From positions 804,485 to 868,484 of the forward strand of contig NC_009909.1 in the NCBI RefSeq assembly GCF_000002415.2: 64,000 nt of DNA. The letters run 5' to 3'. The stretch comes from Plasmodium vivax (Eukaryota; Apicomplexa; Aconoidasida; Haemosporida; Plasmodiidae). The position numbers and the translations under genes were made by a program. The notes beneath the pieces are model-generated. The model had not been told where the DNA came from. It was given only the letters and a program-made list of their open reading frames with translations, and searched no databases. Below, in pieces: positions 23,980 through 36,877 of this stretch. The stretch's first letter is position 1, and each line of letters starts with the position of its first letter.

Positions 23980-25246
23980 TTACTCCTTTTTAGCTTGCTC
24001 CTTCTTTGATGATTCCTTTGTGGATTGTTCACTTTTGGAGGACTCGTTTTTGGACTGTTCATTTGATGCCTGCTGTTCTGCTGATGATTGTTTTTTCTTT
24101 AATTTGCCCTGTGGTTGTTCGTTTGACGAATGCGCTTTTGATGGGTCAGGTGAGCCATGTTCTTTTTTTTTGCCTGGGTGTCTTCCTCTTGGAGGTGGTC
24201 CATATACCATCAGTTCTTCATCCTCAATTTCTCTTCTTCTGCCTGGGTGTCTTCTTCTTGGAGGTGGTCCATATGCCATCATTTCTTCATCATGATGTTC
24301 TCTTCTTCTAACTGGGTGTCTTCCTCTTGGCGGTAGTCCGTATGCTGAGTGGTGTCTTCTGTGATTTTCTGGTCCTTCGTACTCTCTTCGTCTGCCTCGT
24401 ATTCCAAGTTTTCCATTATATCCTTCTGGTCCGCCAAATTCTTCATATTCTTTTATGATAGTAGGATAATCATCGTCTGTTTTGGGGCCACGTTTTTTCT
24501 TTCTTCTGCAAGATCCCTTTTCGCATGCATCTAACGAACCAGGTAGCTTACTTTTTAGTGAGCCCCCTTCTTCATCGTCCTCTTCCCCTTCCTCATCATC
24601 ATTTTTGTTCAATGCCTGGTGGAATCTTTTTTTCAATACGAAAATATCAGGTCCATTTGCCCCAGTATATGGGTTCACTTCGTAGGGGCACTTTTCTCTG
24701 AATCCGTAATTTGCTGCTTCGTACTTTTCATCACAATCTTTATTTCCATCTTCCACGTTTTCCTTTAGTTTGTAATGCTTCGATTCATATTTTTCTTCAT
24801 ACTCTTTAAAGCCTCCACGGGTAACTTCCTTTACTACGCGGGTTCTGAGTGGGGGGCCGTACTTTCCCCCTCTTCGTACTACTGACAAGGATCTGCTGCT
24901 AGTGGAATGTAGGGCGTTTTGAAGGTGGTCCTTCTGGTCCCTCCTCTTGTAACATTTTTGCTAAAAAAAATGAGTGAATAGTTATAAAAATGGAAAAAAT
25001 GAATAGTTCCTTTTTGGGACTAACGAGCATGCTACGAAGGTACGTTAACGGACATACGTATGCGCACAAGTATTTACACATCGCGAAGTGCGGAATGGTG
25101 CACGGATTTGAGCAGCTCTCTTTTTCTTTCCTTACGTAATTAGAACAATTTAGCAACCAAATTAGAAGAGAGAAAAAAAATGTTCTAGAGAGAAAATGGA
25201 AAATGTTAATTTTCTCTGCAAAGCTGTATCTCTTAAAAGTAGCCAT
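23980..25246 (-). CDS. KAHRP: KAHRP homologue, short form
   Basis: Exon 1 is 25136-25246 (37 codons, MATFKRYS to LLNCSNY) and exon 2 is 23980-24960, phase 0, 363 aa. The leader ends in FFFSLLIWLLNCSNY. R60-S-L-S-V64 lies in the export-motif position but lacks the Glu/Gln/Asp at the fifth residue. Residues about 76-186 are the KAHRP N-terminal conserved domain: EEKYESKHYKLKENV, DCDEKYEAANYGFREKCPYEV, then KLPGSLDACEKG. This block matches P. falciparum KAHRP as remembered very closely. Instead of a histidine-rich tract there are three arginine/proline repeats of the YGPPPRGRHPGRRRE type (about residues 240-305), followed by a Lys/Ser/Glu/Gln-rich tail ending KKEQAKKE. KAHRP forms the knob scaffold under the red-cell membrane in knob-forming species; that this copy does so is inferred. 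It is shorter than P. falciparum KAHRP, about 650 aa from memory. Confidence 0.85.
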
Positions 25247-27743
25247 ATTTGTCTACCCAAAAAATCGTTTTCATGTGAGGATTACTTAGACTAAATAGGT
25301 TACTATTTAATTCGTTAATTTTTTCTCTTGTGTGTGTGATTTTGTTGGTTTAAATATGGCAGCTTTTACAGATTAGCTGCAAAGTTGCGATACACATAAA
25401 AGGAATGAAATGGGTGTTTAAACTGGGAGTTTTCACTTAAAAATCAATTATGAAAACGGGCAATCAATGTTCACGTTTGGTTAATTGATCACCATTAAAA
25501 AAAAAATATATGCATATACATATGTGTGTATTTATAAATTCATTCTAGCGTTTTTAATTTATCACTTTAATTTGTTTCAAACAAACAGGGGATAGTTACA
25601 TGAAGTGTTACAAAAAAAAAAAGCTTTTAATATAAGGTGTACGACTTAAATGGGGATAAAAAAATCGGGTGCCCGAGAAAAAAAATCAAAATTTTTATTA
25701 AAAATTTCGAACAATTATCCGATTCAGAGAAAAATGTGTAATATTGTATTTTTCGCAATTGTATTGCATGCAGTGTTTAGGTGCAAATGTGTGTTGAACA
25801 GCTCCATTCGGAATGACACACAGGGTGGCACACTGGATTTCACACATGGTGGCATGCTATTGTGAGGGAAATTTATCAAAAAGTGCATTTATTTTATATA
25901 CTAAAAGTGTGATATAATTCATCTGTTATTTTAAAGCCATTTCGATTAGCAAATGTGAATTTTAATTTGCACCTAGAAAGAGAGAATTTCTTTTTCCTGA
26001 TTTTTGGGCGTTTTGATAAATATATCATAATTTTATAGTCTACTCTCCTCGACAAGGACGTAAATGTATACTCTCCTAACCTTTTTACAGTCCAAAAGTG
26101 TTAATATAAATGTGTAATGTGTTCAGGTTTTGGAAATTTCCCCTATGTGCACCTTCCTTTTTTTTTTATTTTTTTATCATTTATCAAATAAAAATAAATA
26201 ATAAAATGGTATTTCTAGCACATATTTAGCCAAATGTGGATATTGCAAAAAGGGCATTTCTTGTTTTAAGGCTATTTTTAGAACAAGGGTAGTTCAAAAT
26301 GAAAAGCTATTGTTTCGTTAATGGGTAAACATCTTTGTTAGAAATTTTTACAGAAAAGAAGGAAATGAAAAACGATTTATTTGTTTATTTATCTATCTTT
26401 TTACACACTTCCAAAACGGGGTTACTTTAACGAAGTATGTATTTTTTCCCATTAATGAAACCTGTTATTTTGTGGCTCTTTTTTCAACTTTGTATCTTCT
26501 AATTGAAGAGGCGTTTTATGTAGAAACGGTTCCTAATTTGTTGCCTTCTAAGAAATTACACTTTGCGCGAATTAGTCCAAAGGGTACAAAAAAAAGAAAA
26601 TTGAACTGAACGTTTATATGAGGTAAATTACGTCCTACCGTACGTATAAAGAACAAAAAAAAAAAAAAGTATTTTTCGTGCGGCTAGCTTTTTATCAGTT
26701 GGAAAAAAATAAAAGAGGGATAATCACCTTCGTTACTTAAATACGCTACTAGAATGACTAACCAAACGGTGAGCTTTAAAGTACACTTATGTTTCCTCGA
26801 TAATTTTTAATTCCCAATTTTATTTGGCTTCACCCCCAATTAATTGTTGCGCTGGTTAGGTTTCTTTATTACTAGAACAATTTTGTAGCCTCAGGTCGTT
26901 GTCACTTAGCACGTTCGTAGCAGTTGCCTCTTACTGCTTGGTAATATTGCTTATGTAAAAAATTAGCAAAAAAATGTGCAGCTATACAGGGGAACTTAAG
27001 TTTCCCCAATAATGTAAAAGTCAAGACAGCACAAATATGGCTAATAACATTGCGGGTAATTATTAAGTAAAATGTAATAAAAGATACTTTTTCGCTTCAT
27101 TTGAGGGGAAGATTCTCATTTTTATGGCGTATTTAATACTACGTTTAACATCTGCTAATTATTGGCAAATGGTATGCGTGGTGTGAAGCAGATTTTCTAT
27201 GCTTAGCTCAATGAGGAGACTAAGACAAATCACAACACGTGAGAAGAAGCGAAAGCACGGATCGTTCACCATTTTAAGATGGCAATATATAAAGGTACAT
27301 ACCACATTGGGGGCCTGGAAAAATCGAATGAGGCCTTTATTTTTCTATAGGAAAATGTGTAAAGTATTGCTTATAAGTGGTCTACGACCACCACCAATTG
27401 AGAAATTACCAAACATAATATCTATTTTGCACATCGCTGCGTTATTGAGACTGTTAGGGTGAAAAAATGGGCAGCAAAAAAATTAAAATAAACAAACAAC
27501 AAAGTTAATTAGGGGGTTTTGAAGAAAAAACAGACACAACTATGTACCTATATCTATGTACATATACGTAACCGTAAAGATGTACATACGCAATATAAGT
27601 GTATAGCATTCTTGAGAAATTTGTTCAACAATTAAAAAGTGAAAGGAATTACAAAATGATCGGAATTGTAAAGGGGTGCTTCTCTATGTTCAAAATTGGC
27701 ACTGCGCGCACCTCACAATAAGGGAAAACATACAAATATATAC

Positions 27744-27820
<77 letters not shown>

Positions 27821-28110
27821 TTAGTCATTTCCGCATGGAATGAACTACCAGGCAAGGAAATGTCTTTTTCAAAGATACAATTTGTTCTAAAATTTGAAGG
27901 CACAAATTTGGTAGACCCTCCCCAATACAAATACAGAATTACATAATAGGTAGGGAAATTTCAAAACGGGTCATTTCGCATGTATTTTTTTTCCGTTGAA
28001 ACAGCATGGTGGTCATCCACTAGTTCGGAAGTCAGCGTGATGTGTATGGCATTCGCATGTTATATTAGTTCGCTCCTATTGTTAAGAGGTGTAGATGTAT
28101 AGGTTGCCTT
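25247..28110. other. Intergenic region, two weak small frames
   Basis: No gene is supported. A plus-strand frame at 25650-25865 has a hydrophobic stretch (IVFFAIVLHAVF) that could be an orphan leader exon, but nothing coding follows within the next kilobase. Another frame at 27199-27462 has no recognisable feature. A long TA microsatellite lies at about 27756-27817. Confidence 0.55.
27756..27817. repeat. (TA)n microsatellite
   Basis: More than 60 bases of near-perfect TA repeat between the short KAHRP gene and the PHIST gene. Confidence 0.92.
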
Positions 28111-29335
28111 TTAAAACCAGGAAATATTATGTGTTTTTTTGTAATATTCTTTTATTTTTTTTCTGAAGTATTCTTTGGTATCGTTATCCTTCTTAAAAAT
28201 AAATTCTTCCCAATGAAATTGAATTTTATCTATAACATCAACAAAGATGAAATTTGTATACGTGTTGTCATTGATTAAGTCCAATGCAAACACGTGTAAT
28301 TCTTCTTCTAATGCAATTAAATCGTATGTTAGATCCCTATAAATGTTAGTCCATTTTCTAGCTACAAAATCATGTGGTATACAGTGCTCTTTTGTTAAAT
28401 CTTCCCAAAAAATCGCCAAATTTTTCAGTACCTCATAAAATTTTTGTTTTTCCATTGCTGTAACTTGGTTGTATATACTAATTATTTCTCCAGTGGTCAT
28501 GATTTCATTTAAATTTTTAATGATATGTTTTAATTGTTTTTGGGATAATTGTTTTTCAAATTTTGCAAGATCTTTAGAAGTGTCACGTCCTTCATTAGTT
28601 TTAGTACTATTTGTACTGCGAGAATCAATTATTTGAACTTTATATTTTTGATTTTCTGTCTTATGTGTAGTGTTTCTACCTTCCACGGGATTTTTTTTTT
28701 TTTGACTATTACGTGTTTTAGAGGTACCTTTAGATTTTTTCTTATTTTTTTTAATACTTGTAGGGGCTGTTTTTATAGAAGAATCTTCTTCTGGAATTTC
28801 ATATGCTTCCGGTACAGAGGTGGAAGCTTGCTCAAAGGGGTCTTCATGATTTTCCCAGTACTGGCTGTCAAATTTTTCATTTTGTGAACAATAATTATCC
28901 CAACTGCTACCTGTTATATCTACATCTTGAAATAAGTCCATGACATTTGATACTCTACTTTTGTTATAATTTGTTATTTGCAACCCTGCGTTGCCATATT
29001 GTGCGTGTTCGTTATTCCCGTAGTTTTCTCCACTTATTCCCGTTTTCTGGGGAAAAAATTCGGCCAAATTTCTTGACCGTTTAGAATTTTTCCATTCCGA
29101 TATTGTATGAACATCATATTCATTATTACCCTGTAGGAGGTTTAAAAAATGAGATGTAGGAATATCAAACATGGTGAGTAGACCAAACGTATAGCAATAA
29201 AAAAAAAAATAAAAGCTGAAAAAACAGAGAAGCCATGCATGGCACTGTCGAGGCTGAATATGCAGTTAGTCTTACCTGATATAAAACATATAACAAAGCA
29301 ACTGAAAGTACACTCTTAAATGCTGGAAACGCCAT
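28111..29335 (-). CDS. PHIST (PRESAN) domain exported protein
   Basis: Exon 1 is 29276-29335 (20 codons, MAFPAFKSVLSVALLYVLYQ) and exon 2 is 28111-29130, phase 0, 359 aa. The start is the first ATG at the head of a compact signal sequence; the upstream frame extension has no ATG. R40-N-L-A-E44 (context SRNLAEF) is a canonical RxLxE export motif about 20 residues past the leader. A polar, Asn/Lys/Thr-rich linker follows. Residues about 210-350 form a PHIST domain: FEKQLSQKQLKHIIKNL, then WEDLTKEHCIPHDFVARKW and WEEFIFKKD, with the helical spacing and conserved tryptophans of the family. It differs from the gene at 8037 in having no repeat and a different leader, so it belongs to another PHIST branch. 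PHIST proteins act at the host cytoskeleton; the partner here is unknown. Confidence 0.88.
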
Positions 29336-32300
29336 GTTTGTCCTATGATCCTTTTTTGTTAGATTTTTTTTTTTTTTGAGCCTCTTCAACGGAATTTCTA
29401 AAGTGACCGCTGCTGTCTTTTTTTTATTGGCAATTGCGGAATTTATTTTTGACAAATGATCCAATTTTTAATGCAAATATTTCTTTAAGACAAAGAACAA
29501 TTTTTTGTTAAAATATGAAAACGAATTATTTTTACAGGTAATGGAATTTTTTTTTAAAAGACACATAAATATTTAGGTTATTTAATTAGAGTACTTAAAA
29601 AAGAATTGCAATTTTAGTATATATTTCATATTTATAAAAAAAAAAAAAAGAAGAGAGAACTGGTTATGATTATTTTCACGTAAAAAATTGTAGTATCCGT
29701 AAAAAACGTAACCCGGGATAAGAACAAACCGTTAAAAAAAAAGTTTATGGTGCTTAATTGCACTGCTTTATTTAACTAATTTAGGGGAGAGAGGAAAAAT
29801 AAATTTTTGAATATCCACAATCCCCGTAGAATTCTGCGAAAAATGTTTGAAAAAAAAAAAGAAGAAGCATATCTATATAATATAGTGACGTTTTTTTATG
29901 TTACGCTGGTGAGAGAAATTTTTAACAAAATTAAAATTTTGATCACCTCCTTTTTGCTTATTATTTTATTGTATACTTGTCGGCAAAATTGTACTTACTG
30001 AACTAGCTGTTTTATTTATATGAAAAAAAAAATTGTTAACCAGTTGTACGTTTACGTAGAAAGACCCAAAATAGCAGGAATAAAATTATTAAAAAAAATA
30101 AAAATTTATTAGTAAAATATTCAGTAATTTTACATGAAATTATAAATCATATTTTATAGAAGGATTTTATTTATTTTGTTCTAAGGGGCTGTTTTCGAAT
30201 AGCCATTCACTCTGCGGCAGTATTATACATGCAGCGAACTTGGTTTATTCTGCCAATCATTATATTGGTTTATGAATATTTTTTGTATGGCTATTATTTT
30301 CATGCTTTTCTATTACATATTTTTTCCCTTTTTTACTTATTGTAAATTCCACTATAACAGTAATTTATTGCTATAAGGAGCACAGCAATTTTATATACGC
30401 GCGGGGGTTGCGAATTTTTATGAAATTACTTGCTCACGCGAGAAGTTATATATTTTCTCGTTTTCCCTTGATATATGAATGAATATTTTTCTAAGCTATT
30501 CCCAAGGAAAAAGGCATAAAAAATTAATGCGATATTTTGTTATAACCTATTAGAGAGAAGGAAAAGCCTACTCATCAATTATTGCATCATTTTGAAGTAA
30601 ACCGCACAATTGCTTTACTCGTGTCTTTATAGACAAAATTAAAACATAATTTAATGTATACGCCTTCTCCATTTTGCTTTTAACTTTTAAGCAAATGGGA
30701 AATAATTTCATAGCACCTGCACAGTATGCATAATATTTCTAAATATTTGCGCTGAAGCTTTTGAAACATTTTTTTTCTTTAAATAAACGGATAACGTTCG
30801 CATGAAATTGCTGCACTGTATGTGAATTATTAGTTTTCTTCAATAGGGAAGCAAAATTATTTTTTAAACATTTATTATGGGGTTGTAAGAACGTTCAAAA
30901 GGGGATTCCACCCGAGGAATGCAGTAAAATAAGTAAAAAACTTCCCTTCTATTTGCATGTACCAATTCTGTCTTTCACGTTGAGCGCGCAATTATTCCAA
31001 TTTAGCGATGGCGACTGAAAATAAAATTCTGAGTGGTTCCCACATTTTCGGCACATCGCGTAATTCATTTTTTTATTCCAATTTTGCTAATCTGTATATA
31101 TGCAAAACGCAAGACGGGCAATAAATGCTTCGCTATTAATATAATTTTGCAGAAAAGGGTAAAACTTTAAGAAGCAAAATTGTTGCCAGGGGGATGGTAT
31201 ACCGAAGTTACCTCAAATTGCGAAAACGCAAAAAAAAAAGAAGCGTTTTGTTTTCCAAGCAAATGGAATATAAAAAATGCTTCCACAAAATGGATGACAT
31301 AATTTGCAAACTTAACCTTGTAAAGAAACATTTGTACTAAAATTTTGACATAATCTAAATTTAACAAATTTTGGAAATTTTTACAAATAAGAATGGCATA
31401 CGAGAAAAACAGGAAAAGTAAAAAAAAAAAAAAAACATGTCAAGAAAGGCATGGTAAGGATCTTCAGCAAAATTGCGTAAAAAAATCGAAAGCTTTGTAA
31501 AGGAACCATTTTAGTGGGCTTAAAATAGTTGCCCTTAACTGTACCGCTAATGCTAGGGAATGCCCTATTGCACAACTCGTAGACCTACGCCAACAGTTAG
31601 GCCTTTATCTGTGCAAACATTTTGAGCACATGGCTAACTCTAACATAGATCAAATAAACGACGCACAGGTGAACGAATTTTAAATGCCATCCTTCATAAC
31701 ATTTTGTTCTTCCAAAAAGGAAGGATAATCGACTGTGTAGTTAATTTTGCCCATACTAGAAAACGAAAAAAGAGGATTACTCTCTTTAAGAATGCGCATA
31801 GCAATGATCACAGTGAGTCCTTAAAAAGTACACTAAATTATTATTAAGTTATTCTGATCGAGTTAATATGTGCTTAATGGCACACCTGCGCATGTACACT
31901 TATAAGCCTTACACTGTCGAGTGATATTCAGTTACAATAGGGTGTGTGAAAAAATAAACGGGAGAATTATTATCCCCCCTTTTTTGTGTGCTCTTAAAAA
32001 GAATTACCATTTAGTGCAGTTAGGCTGATACAAAAAAGAAACAGCAAAAAAGTAAGTAAAATTGCATGGCTTAAATTTTTTCCCCATGTGTGTTATATGC
32101 GCTACATCGACTCGTTCTTAACTTATACGTGTTTACCATTATGTTAGAGATGCAAAAGATCGTTTTCGTAACTCCTGTCACCTTACAATTGCTTAATATT
32201 TACGTGAGTACATTTTTTCTTATAATTATTTCGGAATACACTTCTTCCGCATCTGACCTTTTCGCAGCGTTAAATCGGTAAAAAGGGTTACACACCAGAG

Positions 32301-33142
32301 TTATGCAAAGATGCGTTATGAGCTAAAATGAAATTACACATTTCCCGTGTGTTAAAATGAAGAGGAGAAAAAAGAGAAAACGTTTTAGCCATAAAACGCG
32401 CAGCTCTTCTAAACACTAATTATATTTCAAAACGGTTGATGATAAAATGGCGTTTGCTTGTTTTACATGAAATTCTCTATCCTTTGTGACATTTCTTCAT
32501 CATTTAACTATTTTATAAATGTGTATATGGATCTAGTTACACTGTGAAATTAAGTACCCTTTAGTTTAACTGAGGGAGAAAAGAGAAACAAAAAAAAAAA
32601 AAAAGGGATTTAGAGCCGAAATGCAAAATGGATTTACACAAATAGGAATATTTGCTCTGTTGTGCGGAATGTCCTTTTTTTTTTTTTGTAAATTTTCTAA
32701 GAAAAAAAAGTGATAAAAATAGTAAGGTGCTGAGTGGTAAAAAGAATAATCTCACACAAATGTGCAGTTCGCTCTAGCTTAAACGAAAAATGGTTCTTCC
32801 GTTTGAGCGTCTCATAAATTGAATCTCGAAGCACACTCATAAATTAAGTTTCTCTAAAATAATTGTTTTACGCTTCGTGTTCCCTTTTAATTAAAACATT
32901 ATGTGTCTAATGTCAATTTTTATTTTTCCCCCCAATTGCATTTTTTTTTTTACTAGCCCAGAAGCATTACAAGAATTAACCCTTTATGCATAATTAAAGA
33001 ACAGATCTCGTTGATAAAAAATGCTGTAGTGCCTGAAATGAATGTAACTAAGTACACAATATATTGCACCTTCCTATTATGTACATCTTGCTAATTATGC
33101 GTTTAGGTTTATGATTATTATGTTGACTCCACACTGTTCAGT
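29336..33142. other. Intergenic region, transition from exported cluster to pir cluster
   Basis: About 3.8 kb with no supported gene. A small plus-strand frame at 29807-30001 has a hydrophobic end (ILITSFLLIILLYTCRQ) resembling a leader exon, but no second exon was found downstream. Composition becomes more AT-rich towards the pir genes. Confidence 0.55.
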
Positions 33143-34898
33143 ATGGAAAATTACCTCACGGAATTTATCACAGATGTAAATTTACTTTTTATCCTATAAA
33201 TTGTTATTAAAATTATACTTAAATGTTATGCATAGAAAGGAAAATAAGAAAAATATTTGCACTGTTAAAGAAAAAAATAAGCATTTGTATAATGTGCATT
33301 TATTTTGAACTTAATTTTTAGGAAGATGCCAGGAAAAAGCTGCCTTCATATATAATATATGAAAAATTCAAGAATAAAAATAATACAGAGACTTCTTCCA
33401 CATTACAGAAAGTTAATGAAAATTCAGAAAATGATGAAACAAAATACAATGATAATGTTAATGATTTTTGTAATAAATTTTCGTGGAGTTTGAAAAATTT
33501 ATCCGAAATTACGGGTAATGAATTAAAACATCGTGATAAATGTTCTTATTTGAGCTACTGGGCATATGAAAAAATAAGGAGCATATTCGGTACACATGAT
33601 ATTTATAGTAATAAGAGACATATTATAAATAAGCTTAATGAAACAGTTAGAGACATTAGTAATAGTACATCAACCAAGAAACCGTGTGATATTTATTTTG
33701 GTAATAAATTCGATCATTGGGATGAGTGGAAACAATTACATGACTATTTTAAGAATAGTGAACATATTCTTAGTTTGGTAACTGAATCTAATTGTAGTGA
33801 ATGCACAAAATTTTGTAACTATGTTAAACATATTAAGACATTATATGATAAATATGAAAGAGGTTGCTGTTTGTGGGGTAGCTGCGATGATTACATTAAC
33901 TGCGATGATAAGTATAACCCGAGTGAATTGTTAAAACGGTTAAAATGTGAGGAAGAAGGGTCTGAGCAGCGTACAAGTGAAGAAGGACAAAGTTCTACTC
34001 CTCAATCGGAAAAAAACCATATGAGGATTAATTATCTAAAGTGTTACACATCACATAAGAATACAAAAAAAGACATGGAAAAAGATAAAGAACCAGCCAA
34101 AACAGGCAAGAAAGAAGATGAAGAACCAGACAGCACAATTGCACAATGCTATTATGTAATTCCTAGGGGTGCAAATGTCCATAAACCAATGAATATTACA
34201 GTCCCCGGAAAACGCCCGAATTCTAAAAGACATTTATCTGTTCTTTGGACTGTTCCGCTTTCAGAAGAGGTTTATAGAGATTATAAAAGTGATAGAGATG
34301 AACATAAACTAATTCTTAAATCTAAAGAATTTGAAGAAGTTACTTGTTCAAAGTACGCATCGGGGGAAAACGTGCCCGAATCGTGCAAAAAGAACAAAGA
34401 GGTTAAAGATACTGTGCCTGTGGAGAAAAATAGGTCAGAGACACCAAATATAGTAAATGGTATTTCAATTTGGGATAATCTCTTTTATTCTAGGAGTGTA
34501 GAGAATCCATGTAATAGTATATTATGCGACCCTACTCGCATAGCAATGTTGGGTATCTTAACGTTAGGGGTATTTCTCGTTCTTTTAATTTATTACAAAG
34601 TAGACACGGATAGTTTTAAAAACATAACAGTTGTTCGATATAATGTATAATTTATTTTACTGAACAATGTGTAATTATAAGAGATAATTATATGTCCTTT
34701 TGCTCTTTTTCATTTTAGTTTACTCCCTGCGGAGACTGGATAAGAAGGAAGTTTGGCAAGAAAAAAAGAATGCAGTATGATTACCCTGCAGAAGGAGCGC
34801 AAATTTTTGAGCAGCGTGCAACGAATAGTTATAAAAAAGGACCACCCAATAAGAGAATACAGATAGCTTATCATCCTGATGCACAGAGACGGAGATAG
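33143..34898 (+). CDS. pir: PIR (vir/cyir-type) variant antigen, three exons
   Basis: Exons 33143-33175 (MENYLTEFITD), 33322-34599 and 34719-34898, all introns phase 0, 496 aa. Exon 2 opens with the PIR signature EDARKKLPSYIIYEKF. It contains CSYLSYWAYEKIRSIFG and the cysteine-rich end of the ectodomain (NCDDKYNPSELLKRLKC). A polar, Lys/Glu-rich variable stalk of about 180 residues follows, then one transmembrane helix (IAMLGILTLGVFLVLLIYYK). Exon 3 encodes the cytoplasmic tail starting FTPCGDW and ending RIQIAYHPDAQRRR. PIR proteins are species-specific variant antigens of Plasmodium exported to or exposed at the infected red cell. The stalk is long compared with the other single-domain pirs here. 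The first exon is short and chosen by phase and position. Confidence 0.9.
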
Positions 34899-36877
34899 TT
34901 TTGCTGAGCACGTAAGGGAGTTCTTAAATAATTTAATATATTATCAAACGAATGAATAATGTTTTTTTTCACCCATTTGATAGCAAAAAAATTTACGTAT
35001 TTATTTTTTCCCTTTCAAAGGTCTACTACTATTGGTACACTTTCTTTTTTTAGTATATTTAACGTTGTGTATTAATTTGGAACTTTGTTTTACCCTTAGC
35101 TAGACTGCTCTATGCTGTTTCGTAAATTAGGCCCATTTTTTTTTGTAATTATTATTTAATCAGTCACATTTCGGAGCAACAGCTATAACTTTCATGTGCG
35201 ACTGTAAGTTATATCGTCATATTGATTGCACCCCTTATTTTTTTTAACGTGTTTTTGCGCTATTTTTATTCACATGTTTCCCCACTTCGATCCATCTTCT
35301 AACTCAGACACTGTCAAATGTGCTACGCCATAGTCGTTGCAATAATGCATCTATCTGGCGTTACTGTCTTATACATTCGCATTTCAAAGCGATTCATCGA
35401 ATAAGTTTCTTTAGTCTGTAACGATATTTAGTGATTAAAATGCGCCAATAGAGTTAAGCTCTATATGTAGAATTATGCATACAAATGGGTCCACAAAATT
35501 TTATAACTAGAATATGTCAGAAAAGATATGAAAACCGTTTTTCTATTTCGCTTGGAAAAGTAGGAATTTTTAGCGTAACTCGCGATGCTACTATATCAGC
35601 GAGAGGGAAAATCAAAAACGGGGATAAAATTGAATAAAACTATAGAGTACATTTTACATTTTTTTACTAGATGGGAGAAAATAGAAAAGTGAGTGTATAA
35701 GCATATTTTTGAGTTATAACATAAATTGAAAAATTATACCACTCGATATTCTCATTTGAAGAAAATAAAACAAACTTTTGCCCCCACAATTATTTCATCC
35801 TTTTAGTATGTAATTACTTTTTTAGCTTTCCTTTAATAAGCAAAATTTTTTCACCATTTATTCCTTTTTTGTGAAAAAGGGTTAAATTTTTGCGCAGATG
35901 ATATACATACTTTAGAATGGAGTAAAGACTGATTTTTTCGATATTTCAAAATGCGGAAAAATGGGTCGAATGTTGTTTTTAAAATAAATGCGGGAAAATG
36001 GGTCGAATGTTGTTTTTAAAATAAATGCGGAAAAATGGGTCGAATGTTGTTTTTAAAATGAATGCGGGAAAATGGGTCGAATGTTGTTTTTAAAATAAAA
36101 TGGAGAAGAATGAATCGAATGTTTTTAAAACAAAATGTGGTTCATTTTCCAAATAACAAAATTCTACATATAGAGTGTTTTTGCTGATTGATATGTTATC
36201 ACCTGACAAGGGAGCCTTTCATTTTACTAACTCTAAGCAACGCCGTTCCATCGTTTGTACCAGCAAACCGTTCCACAGTATGCGTTCTGTCAATTACAAC
36301 AGTGATGTATAGTACTAACGCTTCTGTGGTAGCCTCTACATGGATGTCGTATTTGTATAATATTAAAAATTCAAAATAGAGAACGCTTTATAATAATTAT
36401 AATAATTGTAAGAATCATTTAATGTATTCATTTGTTGATAGATAATATATTAAGAGTACAAATGGTGTAAATTAACATTTTCATCAGCGTCAAATCCGCA
36501 GGAATTTGTATTAAAAAGTAAATTTGTTTTTCCACCTGACGTGACAGAATTACACTTAAGGAGTGTACCGTTACATTCCTTAAATCATCGCTTCATAAAA
36601 AAGTAGATTTTTTTTTTAGACGAAAAGTTATAATTCTTGTTTTAATCTATTTTTTATTTTACAACATATAGCACATTCATAGCACTTTATGATGTAATTT
36701 TAAATAAGTGCTAGCGCAAAAAGTTACACAAAAGAACATTCATTTGAGACAATCACTTAATTATAAATCAATATGAAATATATCAACGAATTACTATTTG
36801 CTGTTTTTCCTACACATTTATTTAAACACGCAAACAACCTTTTTTAATTTCATTTTGATGGAATGTCTTAAAATAAA
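34899..36877. other. Intergenic region with 37-bp minisatellite
   Basis: No gene is supported between two same-strand pir genes. The main structure is the minisatellite at 35951-36135. A 63-codon frame at 36188-36379 shows no recognised feature. Confidence 0.65.
35951..36135. repeat. 37-bp minisatellite, about 4.5 copies
   Basis: Copies of a unit beginning atgcggaaaaatgggtcgaa start at 35951, 35988, 36025 and 36062, exactly 37 bases apart. A degenerate fifth copy begins near 36100. The copies alternate between GCGGAAAA and GCGGGAAA, suggesting a 74-bp higher-order unit. Confidence 0.93.

Noticed and set aside
27199..27462. 87-codon plus-strand frame
   Set aside because: No recognised domain, leader or splice partner; size is consistent with chance in this composition.
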